From Stigmatella erecta (GTDB lineage Bacteria > Myxococcota > Myxococcia > Myxococcales > Myxococcaceae): a DNA stretch of 64,000 nt. The notes below the pieces were generated by a model, which was not told where the DNA came from, did no database searches, and saw only the letters and a program-made list of their open reading frames with translations. This document shows positions 33,158 to 41,726 of the stretch, piece after piece; the stretch's first letter is position 1; each line of letters opens with the position of its first letter. The translations under genes and the position numbers were made by a program. The stretch covers positions 124,001 through 188,000 of the forward strand of contig NZ_FOIJ01000004.1 of assembly GCF_900111745.1 (NCBI RefSeq), given 5' to 3'.

Positions 33158-34525
33158 ATGGCGGTAAACTCCCACGGCGTGAGTCTGGTCTTGGCTGTTC
33201 CTGGAACCGAGGTGGGCACTTGGCGCGTGCTGGAGCAGCGCGGGCAGGGCTCCTATGGCACCGTTTACCGGGCTGAGAAGGTGGGGCAGCCCGAGGCAGG
33301 GTCTTTCGCGTTGAAGCTGGCGCTTCACCTGAACGATCCCCGTTTCGAACGCGAGGCGGAACTGCTCTCCCGGCTCCAGCACCCGCATGTTCCCAGGTTG
33401 CTGGAGCAGGGCACCTGGGAGGTGCCGGAGGGTGGAGGCTTTCCCTTCCTCGTCATGGAGTGGATGGAGGGCGTGCCCTTGTATCGGTGGGCGGCTCAGC
33501 AGCCCTTCACCTCGCGTCAGGCTTCGAGGCTCCTGGCGCAGGTGGCCTCGGCCCTGGCGGCGACGCACGAGGCTGAAGGGGTCCACCGCGACGTGCGGGG
33601 AGACAATGTGCTCGTGCGGACGGGGACGCTCCAAGCCGTGCTGCTGGACTTCGGCTCGGCGTATTACCGGCGGGCCCGGGTGCTCACGCACCAGTTTCCG
33701 CCTCCCGGAACGCCCGAGTACCAGAGCCCTGAGTGTCAGCGCTTCCAGTGGGAGTACCGGCACCAGCCGGGCGCCCGTTATGAGGCGCAGCCCTCAGATG
33801 ACCTGTATGCCCTGGGTGTGATGGCCTATCGGCTCGTCACCGGCGGGTATCCGCCAGCGGCCTTGGAGCTGAAGGTGACCGGAGAGGGATTCGATTTCTT
33901 TTCGCCTCCCTGGGTCCCCCCCGAGAGCCGGGTGTCCGTATCGCCAGCGCTGGCGGAGCTCATCCGGCAGTTGCTTCACGAAGAGCCTGCCGCGCGCGGA
34001 ACCACCGGCGAGGTGGCCGAAGCGCTGGACCGTCTGGCGAGAACGGCCGGGCCTCTGGAGGATCGCCTCATCCTCCCAGTGGCGGCGCCTGAGGACCTCT
34101 CCCAGGTTCGCCCGCCCGAGTCGGTGGGGACGGAGGCACCCTGGCTGGCCATGGTGGCGCTGGTGTACCTGGTGATAGGGGCTTGGTGGGTGCAACCCAG
34201 GACCGGGTTTCCCGCTGGGAGCCTTCAAGAGGGGCCGCCCAGCGCGGGGACGGCCGGGCTTGGGGAAGAGGTGCTCGCCAGCCCCGCCCTGATGGGTCCT
34301 CATGAGTCCGGCGTCAAAGGACTGGGGCTCGACATGCCCAAGAAGCCCTTCCCGGGCCAGCAGCGCCCTCCCTGCGAAAAGCCCTTGGTGGAAATCAATG
34401 CGGGGTGCTGGGGCCGCCTGGGCGATGCCCTGCCGCCCTGTGGCGCCACCTCCTATGAGTGGAAGAAGGGATGTTACTGGCCCCATATTGATCCCCGGCG
34501 GCCTTCGACCTCAAATCCGCCATGA
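33158..34525 (+). CDS. Transmembrane Ser/Thr protein kinase with Cys-rich C-terminal tail
   Basis: A 455-residue protein. The kinase domain (about 20-290) has the Gly loop GQGSYGTVYRA, Lys in FALKLAL, catalytic loop HRDVRGDNVLV, DFGSAYY and the PEYQSPE segment with an insertion before SDDLYALGVMAYRLVTG. A membrane helix follows (about 328-347, PWLAMVALVYLVIGAWWV). The periplasmic tail ends in four Cys (RPPCEKPLVEINAGCWGRL, ALPPCGATSYEWKKGCYWP), a tail type seen in many myxobacterial kinases. The catalytic residues are intact. It is co-transcribed with the upstream lipoprotein gene; the stop overlaps an in-frame ATG of the GST frame. Confidence 0.88.
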   Translation: MAVNSHGVSLVLAVPGTEVGTWRVLEQRGQGSYGTVYRAEKVGQPEAGSFALKLALHLNDPRFEREAELLSRLQHPHVPRLLEQGTWEVPEGGGFPFLVMEWMEGVPLYRWAAQQPFTSRQASRLLAQVASALAATHEAEGVHRDVRGDNVLVRTGTLQAVLLDFGSAYYRRARVLTHQFPPPGTPEYQSPECQRFQWEYRHQPGARYEAQPSDDLYALGVMAYRLVTGGYPPAALELKVTGEGFDFFSPPWVPPESRVSVSPALAELIRQLLHEEPAARGTTGEVAEALDRLARTAGPLEDRLILPVAAPEDLSQVRPPESVGTEAPWLAMVALVYLVIGAWWVQPRTGFPAGSLQEGPPSAGTAGLGEEVLASPALMGPHESGVKGLGLDMPKKPFPGQQRPPCEKPLVEINAGCWGRLGDALPPCGATSYEWKKGCYWPHIDPRRPSTSNPP

Positions 34526-34551
34526 GCCCGCCCTCACTCAGGAGAAGCCCC

Positions 34552-35190
34552 GTGCTCAAGCTGCACCACCTCGTGAACTCCCGCTCGCAGCGCATCCTCT
34601 GGCTCCTGGAGGAGCTGGGGCTCGACTACGAGCTGGTCGTTTACCCGCGTGACCCGAAGACGAACTTCGCGCCTCCCGAGCTCAAGGCCATCCATCCGCT
34701 CGGCAAGTCCCCGGTGCTGGAGGACGGGGGACGGTTGCTCGCCGAGTCCGGGGCCATCATCGACTCCGTGGTGCGCCGCCATGGCCAGGGCCGGCTGGCA
34801 CCCGCGCCAGACTCGGCCGAGTACGACACCTATGTGCATTGGCTGCACTACGCCGAGGGCTCGGCCATGTTGCCCCTCATTCTCAGCGTGTACATGGGGC
34901 GTCTGGGCGAGGCCGGCGCGCCACTTCAGCCCCGCATCTCCAGCGAGGTGAAGAACCACTTGGGCTACATCGCGGAAGCGCTGGAGGGACGGGATTACCT
35001 GGTGGGCAACACCTTCAGCGCCGCCGACATCCAGCTGAGCTTCGTGCTGGAAACGGCAAAGCACCTGGGGGCTCTGGCGCGGTTTCCCACCATCGTTGTC
35101 TATCTGGAGCGGCTGCACGCCCGTCCCGCCTACCAGCGGGCCGTTCAGAGGAGCAGTTCGGCGGACCTCGGCGGTCCGGGAAAGCGCTAA
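34552..35190 (+). CDS. Glutathione S-transferase family protein
   Basis: A 212-residue protein with a thioredoxin-like N-terminal domain (VLKLHHLVNSRSQRILWLLE, NPLGKSP-type loop IHPLGKSPVLEDGG, ESGAII glutathione-binding turn) and an all-helical C-terminal domain (EGRDYLVGNTFSAADIQLSF, the N-capping Asp motif). The GTG at 34552 is preferred because the fold starts there and AGGAG lies seven bases before it; an ATG at 34522 overlapping the kinase stop is also possible. The catalytic Ser or Tyr is likely in HLVNSRSQR. It conjugates glutathione or reduces substrates in the cytoplasm; the substrate is unknown. Confidence 0.88.
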   Translation: MLKLHHLVNSRSQRILWLLEELGLDYELVVYPRDPKTNFAPPELKAIHPLGKSPVLEDGGRLLAESGAIIDSVVRRHGQGRLAPAPDSAEYDTYVHWLHYAEGSAMLPLILSVYMGRLGEAGAPLQPRISSEVKNHLGYIAEALEGRDYLVGNTFSAADIQLSFVLETAKHLGALARFPTIVVYLERLHARPAYQRAVQRSSSADLGGPGKR

Positions 35191-35201
35191 AGGGGCAACG
35201 C

Positions 35202-35630
35202 ATGTTCGACATCCAAGGCCGATGCCACTGCGGGAACATTCGCGTTGCGATTCACCTCACGCGTTCACCTGAGTCCTACTCACCACGCGCTTGCGACTGT
35301 GGCTTTTGCCTCAAGCACGCAGCCGCGTATGTCTCGGATCCAGAGGGTACCGTCGAGTTCGACGTCCGCGACTCGCTGCAAGTGGGAAGGTACAAGCAAG
35401 GAAGCCAAACGGCGGAGTTTCTCTTCTGCAAGGGCTGTGGCGTTCTGGTGGGGGTTGTCTATCCCTCGCGCGAGGGAACCTTCGCCGCCATCAACAGCAG
35501 GATCGTTGAAGATGCTCGATTCGGTCCCGAAACGGCGGTGTCTCCCCAGAAGCTGTCCGCCGGTGAGAAAGTCAAACGGTGGGAGGAAGTTTGGTTTTCG
35601 AAGGTGGCGATGCCTGCGCTCCGCGATTGA
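35202..35630 (+). CDS. GFA-family (CENP-V/glutathione-dependent formaldehyde-activating-like) zinc protein
   Basis: A 142-residue protein with the family's zinc Cys sets: CHC near residue 8, CDCGFC near 32-37, and CKGC near 76-79. The beta-tent fold is clear from FDIQGRCHCGNIRVAIHLTR and FLFCKGCGVLVGV. Members of the family bind glutathione adducts or are simply zinc proteins of unknown role. It lies 12 bases after the GST gene, which supports a glutathione-related function. Confidence 0.88.
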   Translation: MFDIQGRCHCGNIRVAIHLTRSPESYSPRACDCGFCLKHAAAYVSDPEGTVEFDVRDSLQVGRYKQGSQTAEFLFCKGCGVLVGVVYPSREGTFAAINSRIVEDARFGPETAVSPQKLSAGEKVKRWEEVWFSKVAMPALRD

Positions 35631-35675
35631 GGGGACGGTAGGATGGTCCTCCTCGCGAGCCGAGAGGAGCCTCTG

Positions 35676-35972
35676 ATGAGACGGTTGCTGGTGTCGATGT
35701 TGGCGATGGTTGCGATTCACGCGGCGGGGTGTGGTGGGACCGGTGAGGAAGAACTGTCCACTCCGTCCGAGACGGACAAGACCCAGGCAGGGCCCGTGGA
35801 TGGCCCGCGCCAGGGGACGCGCAAGACCTACTTCAGTGATGCCTCCCTCACCACCGTCGTGGGCCAGCGCGAGTCTGGCTGTCCTCCTTCGACCTCGATG
35901 ATCAACTGGGGCGTCACGAGCAGCTACTTCGAGACGATGACCTTCTTCTGTTACCAGGAGCCGCAGGAGTAG
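35676..35972 (+). CDS. Small lipoprotein
   Basis: A 98-residue lipoprotein (MRRLLVSMLAMVAIHAAGCG, lipobox HAAGC). A short acidic linker leads to a compact C-terminal domain with two Cys (TYFSDASLTTVVGQRESGC and TFFCYQEPQE), probably one disulfide. Many myxobacterial genomes encode such small exported proteins of unknown function. ATG 35676 follows GAGAGGAG. Confidence 0.7.
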   Translation: MRRLLVSMLAMVAIHAAGCGGTGEEELSTPSETDKTQAGPVDGPRQGTRKTYFSDASLTTVVGQRESGCPPSTSMINWGVTSSYFETMTFFCYQEPQE

Positions 35973-35984
35973 GCCTGGGGCCGC

Positions 35985-37052
35985 TCACCGGCGTCTGGCC
36001 ATGCGCCGCAGGTAGAGCGGGGCCACGAGGAAGATGAAGAGCACCCGCCCGACCTGCACGGCGAGCACCAGCGTGAGGCTGGCGGGGGTGCCCAGGGCGA
36101 TGGCGAGCACCGAGTCCGCCCCTCCGGGAGACGTGGCGAAGTAAGCGGTGAGCACGTCCACGTCTCCCAGGGCCGACCAGCCCCAGGCCAGCAGGGCACA
36201 CCCGGCCACGAGGGCCAGGGCGGCCACCAGCGCGGCCAGGGCCACGCGCTTCAGCTCGCGCACCGCCCCCTCGTCGAAGTGGCTGCCCACGCGCGTCCCA
36301 ATGGCCCAGAGCGACAGGGGCAACAGCCCCGGAGGCCACACCCCCACGGGGACGCCCAGGGCCGTGAGCGGGATGCCCACCAGGAGCGGGCCCAGGAAGG
36401 CCCCCGCGGGCAGCTTCAGCCACGTGCCCACCGCCGCGCCCCCGGCGGCGACGAGCGCGGACACGCCCCAGGCCATCCACGGCAGGGCGGGCGGGGGGAG
36501 CACCTCCACCGGGGAGGGCGCCGGGGTGGGGTCCGTCCCGGCCCAGCGGCTCACCCCCACCGCCACGAGGATGACAACCCCCAGGCGCAGGTACTGGAAG
36601 AACGTCACCAGCCGCTCATCGGCGCCCACCTCGCCGCTCAGGGCCGTCATGGCGGAGGCGCCGCCGGGCAGCAGGCCAATGGTGGCGGTGAGGGAATCCA
36701 CGCCCGTCCACCGGCTGAAGAGGAGTGCCACGGCCTGGGAGACCCCCACCACGCCCACCACGTTGAGGAGCGCGACGGGCCAGTTCTCCGCGAGCGTGGT
36801 CCAGGCCTCGGGCGTGAGCGAGGCGCAGATGGCGGTCCCCAGCACCGCCTGCGCGCCCAGCAGCAACCCCCGTGGGACGGGCACGTGGACCGACAGTGTG
36901 AGGGCCGCCATCAGGGACACCGCCATCCCGCCAAGCAGGGCCCCTGCGGGAATGTGGGCTGCATGGGCCAGGGCCGCGCCCAGCAGCGTGGCCCCGGTCA
37001 GGGCCCCCACACGGAAGCGAGCGCGGTCTTCGGTCCCGGAGGGCGGCGTCAT
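35985..37052 (-). CDS. AbrB-family integral membrane protein
   Basis: A 355-residue protein with about ten membrane helices in two related halves, each with a Gly/Pro-rich motif: GLLPGGASAMTALSGEVGAD in the first half and YFATSPGGADSVLAIALG in the second. This duplicated motif is the mark of the AbrB/YdhP-type permease family (distinct from the AbrB transcription factor), sometimes labelled ammonia monooxygenase-like. The substrate is unknown. The stop is 12 bases beyond that of the convergent small lipoprotein gene. Confidence 0.82.
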   Translation of the reverse strand: MTPPSGTEDRARFRVGALTGATLLGAALAHAAHIPAGALLGGMAVSLMAALTLSVHVPVPRGLLLGAQAVLGTAICASLTPEAWTTLAENWPVALLNVVGVVGVSQAVALLFSRWTGVDSLTATIGLLPGGASAMTALSGEVGADERLVTFFQYLRLGVVILVAVGVSRWAGTDPTPAPSPVEVLPPPALPWMAWGVSALVAAGGAAVGTWLKLPAGAFLGPLLVGIPLTALGVPVGVWPPGLLPLSLWAIGTRVGSHFDEGAVRELKRVALAALVAALALVAGCALLAWGWSALGDVDVLTAYFATSPGGADSVLAIALGTPASLTLVLAVQVGRVLFIFLVAPLYLRRMARRR

Positions 37053-37086
37053 CAGGAGGGGCTACGGTAGCGCAGCCTCCCGGGGC

Positions 37087-38595
37087 TCAGGTGCCGTCGA
37101 TCAGCCGGATGGCCAGGTCCGGGCTGAACTGCCCGGCGGCGGCGCCCGGGGCGATGCCGCAATTGCCATCGGATTCACCGACGGACTTCACCCACAGGAG
37201 CAGCTCGGCGCCCGTGCCCGTGCTTACCTGGGACGTGACGCCCAGCTTGCGCCCGCCGGGGTTGCACCACTCGCCGTTGGAGCCGTTGCCGTTGCGGCTG
37301 GTGTCCACGGCGAACGCCTTCGTGTAGCCGTATCGGCTGGACAGGGCGTTGCTGACCGACGTGCCGTACGGGTTCGACTCGGCCGTGGTGTAGAAGTTCG
37401 ACACGTTGAGCGCGAAGCCCCGGATGTTCTTCACGCCGGCGGAGTCGAGCCGCTGCGCCATCGTGTCCGCGCCGATCCATCGGGCGTTGCCGCCGTCCAG
37501 GTACGTCCACGTGTTCACCGCCTTGTCGCGCAGCTGCTCGGTGGCATAGCGCAGCAGCCCCAGGCGCACCTGCCGCTCGGAGTCCGTCTTCAGGCAGTCG
37601 AGCTGGGCCACCGCGTCCGGCTCGATGATGACGACGGCGGGCCGGTTGCCGATCGCCGTGGCGAACGCGGAGATCCACGCCCGGTAGGCCTCGGGGCTGC
37701 CCGCGCCGCCCGCCGAGTGGCTGCCGCAATCCCGGCCGGGGATGTTGTAGGCCACCAGCACCGGCAGCTTGTCGGCGGCATCGGCCGCCGCGACATAGCC
37801 CGACACCGCCGCGCCGATGTCCCCGCTCCAGTTGCCGAACCAGCGCGCGCCCGGCTTGCTCGCGATGGACGCCTGGATGCGCGAGGCGCGCGAGTCCCCG
37901 CCGTTGGCGCGCACCCAGCCCGCGGCCCCCGAGTTGGGGTCCACGTAGAAGCCGCTCGTCATGGCGATGGGGCCCGAGCCGCCGGGCGGGGGCTGGGTGG
38001 TGCCGTCCGTGGTGAGGGAGATGTCATCCAGGAAGAAGGTGGCCGCCGCGGAGCGGCCCCCGAGCTGGAAGGTGACCTGGCCCTGGCTCGTGCTCAGCGA
38101 CGAGGTGAGGGGGAACGAGAACTGCTGCGAGGTGGTGGTGACGGAGAACTGCTGGGTGAGCACCGAGGTATAGGGCGCGCTCTCCTGCTGCACCGTCGTG
38201 CGCACGGTGAAATTGGACGAGGCCGAGGCCTTGAAGGACAGCGTGTACGCCTTGCCGCTCACCAGCGGGATGCCGCTCTGGCCGATAATGGCGTCCCACA
38301 GGTTGGCGGTGCCGGCGACATCGACCCGCAGCCGCCCGTTCTCGACGCGCACTTGGGTGCTGGCGTTGTTCCACCAGGGGGCCACCGCGCCGTTGCCGAA
38401 GGTGCCGTTGGTGACGAGCTCGGTGGTGGCGGTGAGCCGGGGCGCGTCCGACAAGGCCGCCGCCGACTGCGCCGTCAGGGGAGCCTCCTCCTCGGGCGCC
38501 GGGCCACAGGCCAGCGCCAGCCCGGAGGCGAGCGTCAGGAAGAGGGAGCTGCGGTGCCAGGAGGAACGGAGCGCAAGGAAGCCACGGGCTTGCAC
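37087..38595 (-). CDS. GH6 cellulase lipoprotein with N-terminal carbohydrate-binding module
   Basis: A 502-residue exported protein. The signal ends LASGLALACGPAPEEE (lipobox LALAC), so it is anchored to the envelope. Residues 60-200 form a CBM4/9-like beta-sandwich (VTNGTFGNGAVAPWWNN to FFLDDISLTTDG); after a PPPGGSG linker comes the GH6 domain (about 215-502). GH6 signatures are VLVAYNIPGRDCGSHSAGGA, AVVIIEPDAVAQLDCL (catalytic-region Asp), TWTYLDGGNARWIGA, CNPGGRKLG and LLLWVKSVGESDGNCG. It hydrolyses cellulose or beta-1,4-glucan. The GTG start at 38595 gives the signal peptide; a longer upstream frame has no signal. It is divergent from folD. Confidence 0.88.
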   Translation of the reverse strand: MQARGFLALRSSWHRSSLFLTLASGLALACGPAPEEEAPLTAQSAAALSDAPRLTATTELVTNGTFGNGAVAPWWNNASTQVRVENGRLRVDVAGTANLWDAIIGQSGIPLVSGKAYTLSFKASASSNFTVRTTVQQESAPYTSVLTQQFSVTTTSQQFSFPLTSSLSTSQGQVTFQLGGRSAAATFFLDDISLTTDGTTQPPPGGSGPIAMTSGFYVDPNSGAAGWVRANGGDSRASRIQASIASKPGARWFGNWSGDIGAAVSGYVAAADAADKLPVLVAYNIPGRDCGSHSAGGAGSPEAYRAWISAFATAIGNRPAVVIIEPDAVAQLDCLKTDSERQVRLGLLRYATEQLRDKAVNTWTYLDGGNARWIGADTMAQRLDSAGVKNIRGFALNVSNFYTTAESNPYGTSVSNALSSRYGYTKAFAVDTSRNGNGSNGEWCNPGGRKLGVTSQVSTGTGAELLLWVKSVGESDGNCGIAPGAAAGQFSPDLAIRLIDGT

Positions 38596-38834
38596 GGGGA
38601 GGATCCTTTCACGTGAACGCAATGTTTCATGCGTGCCGCACTGAGGGACGGGAGGCCGCCTATCGAGACCCCAACACGACAGCGCCAGTCTGCATTCTCG
38701 CCAGGAGTTCCGGCAATGGGGCGATTCATGGTTTGGCGGTTTGGGCGGGACCTGGATTGTGTTGACTTCGCCCATCCCGGCGGTGGCCGCGCTGGAGTCC
38801 CCTCGGGAGCGGTGCCAGAGTGCGCGCCCTTCTC

Positions 38835-39707
38835 ATGACTGCACAACTGATCGACGGCAAGGCGATCGCCGCCCAGCTCCGCCAGCACATCGCCCAGCGC
38901 GTCAGCGAGCGGCGGCAACAGGGGCTCCGCGTCCCGGGGCTCGCCGTCATCCTGGTGGGGACGGATCCGGCCTCCCAGGTCTACGTCTCCCACAAGCGCA
39001 AGGACTGCGAGGAGGTTGGCATCCTGTCGGTGGCGCATGATCTGCCCGCGGAGACGTCCCAGGCGGAGCTGCTGTCGCTCATCGACCGCCTCAACGCGGA
39101 TCCGGCCATCGATGGCATCCTCGTGCAGCTGCCGCTGCCCGCGCACCTGGACGCCTCGCAGCTCCTGGAGCGCATCCGGCCGGACAAGGACGTCGACGGG
39201 TTCCACCCCTACAACGTCGGACGCCTGGCCCAGCGCATCCCCCTGCTGCGGCCCTGCACCCCCAAGGGCATCATGACCCTGCTGGCCAGCACCGGTGTGG
39301 ACACGTACGGCCTGCACGCGGTGGTGGTGGGCGCGTCCAACATCGTGGGCCGGCCGATGGCGCTGGAACTGCTCCTGGCTGGGTGCACCGTGACCGTCAC
39401 CCACCGCTTCACGCGGGAGCTCGCCCACCACGTGGGCCAGGCGGACCTGCTGGTGGTGGCCGCGGGCAAGCCCGGCCTGGTGAAGGGCGAGTGGATCAAG
39501 CAGGGCGCCATCGTCATCGACGTCGGCATCAACCGCCAGGCGGATGGCAAGCTCGTGGGGGATGTGGAGTACGCCCCGGCGCTGGCGCGCGCCGGGTGGA
39601 TCACCCCGGTGCCAGGCGGCGTGGGCCCGATGACCCGCGCCAGCCTGCTGGAGAACACCCTGTACGCGGCGGAGACCCTGCACCGCCCGTCCGGCGGCCC
39701 CGGTTAA
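38835..39707 (+). CDS. folD: Bifunctional methylenetetrahydrofolate dehydrogenase/cyclohydrolase
   Basis: A 290-residue protein with the FolD signatures [20 protein letters not shown] (catalytic Lys in the YVxxK motif), [28 protein letters not shown] and [11 protein letters not shown], and the NADP loop [17 protein letters not shown]. It interconverts methylene-, methenyl- and formyl-tetrahydrofolate. ATG 38835 gives the usual length. No neighbouring folate genes. Confidence 0.95.
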   Translation: MTAQLIDGKAIAAQLRQHIAQRVSERRQQGLRVPGLAVILVGTDPASQVYVSHKRKDCEEVGILSVAHDLPAETSQAELLSLIDRLNADPAIDGILVQLPLPAHLDASQLLERIRPDKDVDGFHPYNVGRLAQRIPLLRPCTPKGIMTLLASTGVDTYGLHAVVVGASNIVGRPMALELLLAGCTVTVTHRFTRELAHHVGQADLLVVAAGKPGLVKGEWIKQGAIVIDVGINRQADGKLVGDVEYAPALARAGWITPVPGGVGPMTRASLLENTLYAAETLHRPSGGPG

Positions 39708-41540
39708 TCAGGGGGCCGGGGGCGGGGGCGGGGGCAGGGCGCACACGTAGCTGGCCATGCCGGCGCACGTCACGTCATTCCAGGTGCCGGCCGCCCCGTA
39801 GAGCTGCACGCAGTCCTCGATGTTGTCCTGGTTGTTGGGCTCGCTGGGGGCCCACAGGGTGAAGTTGACGGGCGTCTTGTCGCTCCAGTCGAAGGTGCCC
39901 TCCTGGGCCGAGTCGTTCAGGCCGAGCCACCAGGGGCCAATCGACAGCGCGCGCGCGCCCGCGCGCACGGCGTCCTGGGTCGCCTGGTCGTGGATGGAGA
40001 CCAGGTGCCCGCCCTGGGCCACGCAGTCCGACTCGGCCGCCGTCCAGGTCACCGTCTCCGTGCAGAATGCGAGTTGCCCGCCCGCGGGGGCCGGCGCCAG
40101 GGTGCACCGCTCGCAGTTAGCCGGATCAATGCACCCGAGCCGCAAGCGGACGTCGGTGGGCCGGTTCTTCAGGAAGTCGATGACCTCGGTCATCTTGTTG
40201 AACACCGTCCCCACGTCCACCTCCTTGCGCAAGTCCTCTTGGACGTCCGTCCAGAGGAAGGTGCCCAGCGCCATGGCCTGGTCCACCAGCGCCAGATCCG
40301 AGACCCGCTGGAGCACCTGCTCGTAGGCCTGGGCCAGCCGCTGCCGGCAGGGGAGCGACTCGACGCACATCCGCTGCAAGCGCCCGTGCGCCGCCCACGT
40401 GTCGGTGTACTGGCCGAAGGTCTGGTCGATGCCCCAGGGGATGAAGACCCACCGCGAGTCCGAGGGGCGGCGGTAGATCATGAAGTTGTTCCGGTAGGAG
40501 ACGTAGCCGTCCCAGTGGCCCATGAAGAGTTCCGTGGCCGCGAAGCGCAGGTAGCTGTCGATGTCGATGACCTGGGCCACGTCCTCCACGAAGGTGTCCG
40601 GGTTGGTCATCTGGTCGAGCGCCTGCGTGAGCGCGGCGATGTCGGCGAAGTTCACGTCCTCGCCCTTGTCCAGCTCGAAGGTCGCCTCCATGCCAGGATA
40701 GAAGTCGCTGCCGTACTGGCCCTCGTACAGGTTGCCTTTGTTGCTGCCGAACCAGCGCTTGAGGAAGACGGAGTTGTCGGTGGACTCGATGGCGGCGTAG
40801 ACGCCATACAGCGCGCCGTTGATGCGGACCGTGGCGTGCGCGGCCCGGGGGGCGGGCACCTCCATGGCCCGGAAGAGCGCATAGCCGAGCCGCTCGTGAA
40901 TCATGCTCGGGTCCTGCACCATGTTGTTGAGGGTCAGCTTCTTCAGGCCGAGCAGATCCTGGTCATCGTCGAACTTGTCGAACTTGAGCACGAAGGCGGC
41001 CTTCTGGCTGAGCGGGCGGAAGGAGCCGAGCTGGCCCTTGAGGCGCACGCCAATCTCCGGCAGGTCCAGGGTCTGCGGCCCCACCTGCAGGTGGAGGTCT
41101 CCCTTCACATACGTGTCGGGGTCGGCCTGAAGGGCCGCGAGGGCCTCCGGCGAGACGGTGAGTTCGAAGCGGGAGATGTGAGCCCCCGAGAACAGCGGCT
41201 CGGCGGGATCGGCCGAGGGCGGCCCTCCGTCCGTTCCGCCCGCATCGCCCGCGTCGCCGGGGCCGCCGGCATCGCCCGGGTCTCCCGCGTCGCCCGCGTC
41301 GCTGGGGTCTCCCGCGTCGCCGGGGTCTCCCGCGTCGCCGGGCTCACCCGCGTCGCCCGCGTCGCTGGGGTCTCCCGCGTCGCCGGGGACGCTTGCATCG
41401 GGGGAGTCCCCCGCATCGTCCGGGGTGCCTCCTGCATCGGTGGGAGGGTTTCCTCCGGTTTTGTCCTCTCCGCATGCAGAGGGAAGGAGGGCCAAGGACA
41501 GCACAAGCGAGAGCAGCAAGAGAGGGCGGAAAGCAGTCAT
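39708..41540 (-). CDS. CotH-kinase/C-type-lectin fusion lipoprotein
   Basis: A 610-residue lipoprotein (lipobox LLPSAC). A roughly 75-residue linker of GDAGDP/SDAGDAG repeats leads to a CotH-type atypical protein kinase domain (about 118-455). It begins HISRFELTVSPEALAALQAD and includes IGVRLKGQLGSFRPLSQKAA, KKLTLNNMVQDPSMIHERLG, YGVYAAIESTDNSVFLKRWF and FIPWGIDQTFG. The C-terminal 120 residues (about 485-605) are a C-type lectin-like domain with Cys pairs and EPNNQDNIEDCVQL, TWNDVTCAGMASYVC. CotH kinases phosphorylate extracellular proteins; the lectin part suggests glycan targeting at the cell surface. ATG 41540 starts the signal peptide. Confidence 0.85.
   Translation of the reverse strand: MTAFRPLLLLSLVLSLALLPSACGEDKTGGNPPTDAGGTPDDAGDSPDASVPGDAGDPSDAGDAGEPGDAGDPGDAGDPSDAGDAGDPGDAGGPGDAGDAGGTDGGPPSADPAEPLFSGAHISRFELTVSPEALAALQADPDTYVKGDLHLQVGPQTLDLPEIGVRLKGQLGSFRPLSQKAAFVLKFDKFDDDQDLLGLKKLTLNNMVQDPSMIHERLGYALFRAMEVPAPRAAHATVRINGALYGVYAAIESTDNSVFLKRWFGSNKGNLYEGQYGSDFYPGMEATFELDKGEDVNFADIAALTQALDQMTNPDTFVEDVAQVIDIDSYLRFAATELFMGHWDGYVSYRNNFMIYRRPSDSRWVFIPWGIDQTFGQYTDTWAAHGRLQRMCVESLPCRQRLAQAYEQVLQRVSDLALVDQAMALGTFLWTDVQEDLRKEVDVGTVFNKMTEVIDFLKNRPTDVRLRLGCIDPANCERCTLAPAPAGGQLAFCTETVTWTAAESDCVAQGGHLVSIHDQATQDAVRAGARALSIGPWWLGLNDSAQEGTFDWSDKTPVNFTLWAPSEPNNQDNIEDCVQLYGAAGTWNDVTCAGMASYVCALPPPPPPAP
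41215..41440. repeat. Short in-frame repeat encoding GDAGDP/SDAG linker
   Basis: Imperfect 9-18 base units (for example GTCTCCCGCGTCGCCGGG) repeat through this stretch and encode the acidic Gly/Asp/Ala linker between lipid anchor and CotH domain. Similar Asp-Gly-Ala linkers occur in the unrelated lipoprotein at 32.1 kb. Confidence 0.85.
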
Positions 41541-41639
41541 CACGGCGCGGAGTGTACGGATTCGAGTGCACCGGTCGACCGCAAAAGACACAGATTTCCG
41601 GGTAGGCGGGAATGTAAGAGCTGAAGCGACATTTCCATT

Positions 41640-41675
41640 TTAAATTGACGGCAATTGAGTTGTGCGCAATTTAGT
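41640..41675. promoter_or_regulatory. AT-rich promoter region with repeated CAATT/AATTG half sites
   Basis: AAATTGACGGCAATTGAG then TTGTGCGCAATTTAG holds inverted AATTG/CAATT half sites and a TGCGCAAT element resembling the palindrome before the regulator gene at 42.8 kb. It lies 55-90 bases upstream of the esterase start, a suitable place for control by that MarR-type regulator. Confidence 0.4.
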
Positions 41676-41726
41676 TAAGTGTTCTCAGCAACCTTCGCTC
41701 TGAGCGCAATCACAGGAGTTCATTCC

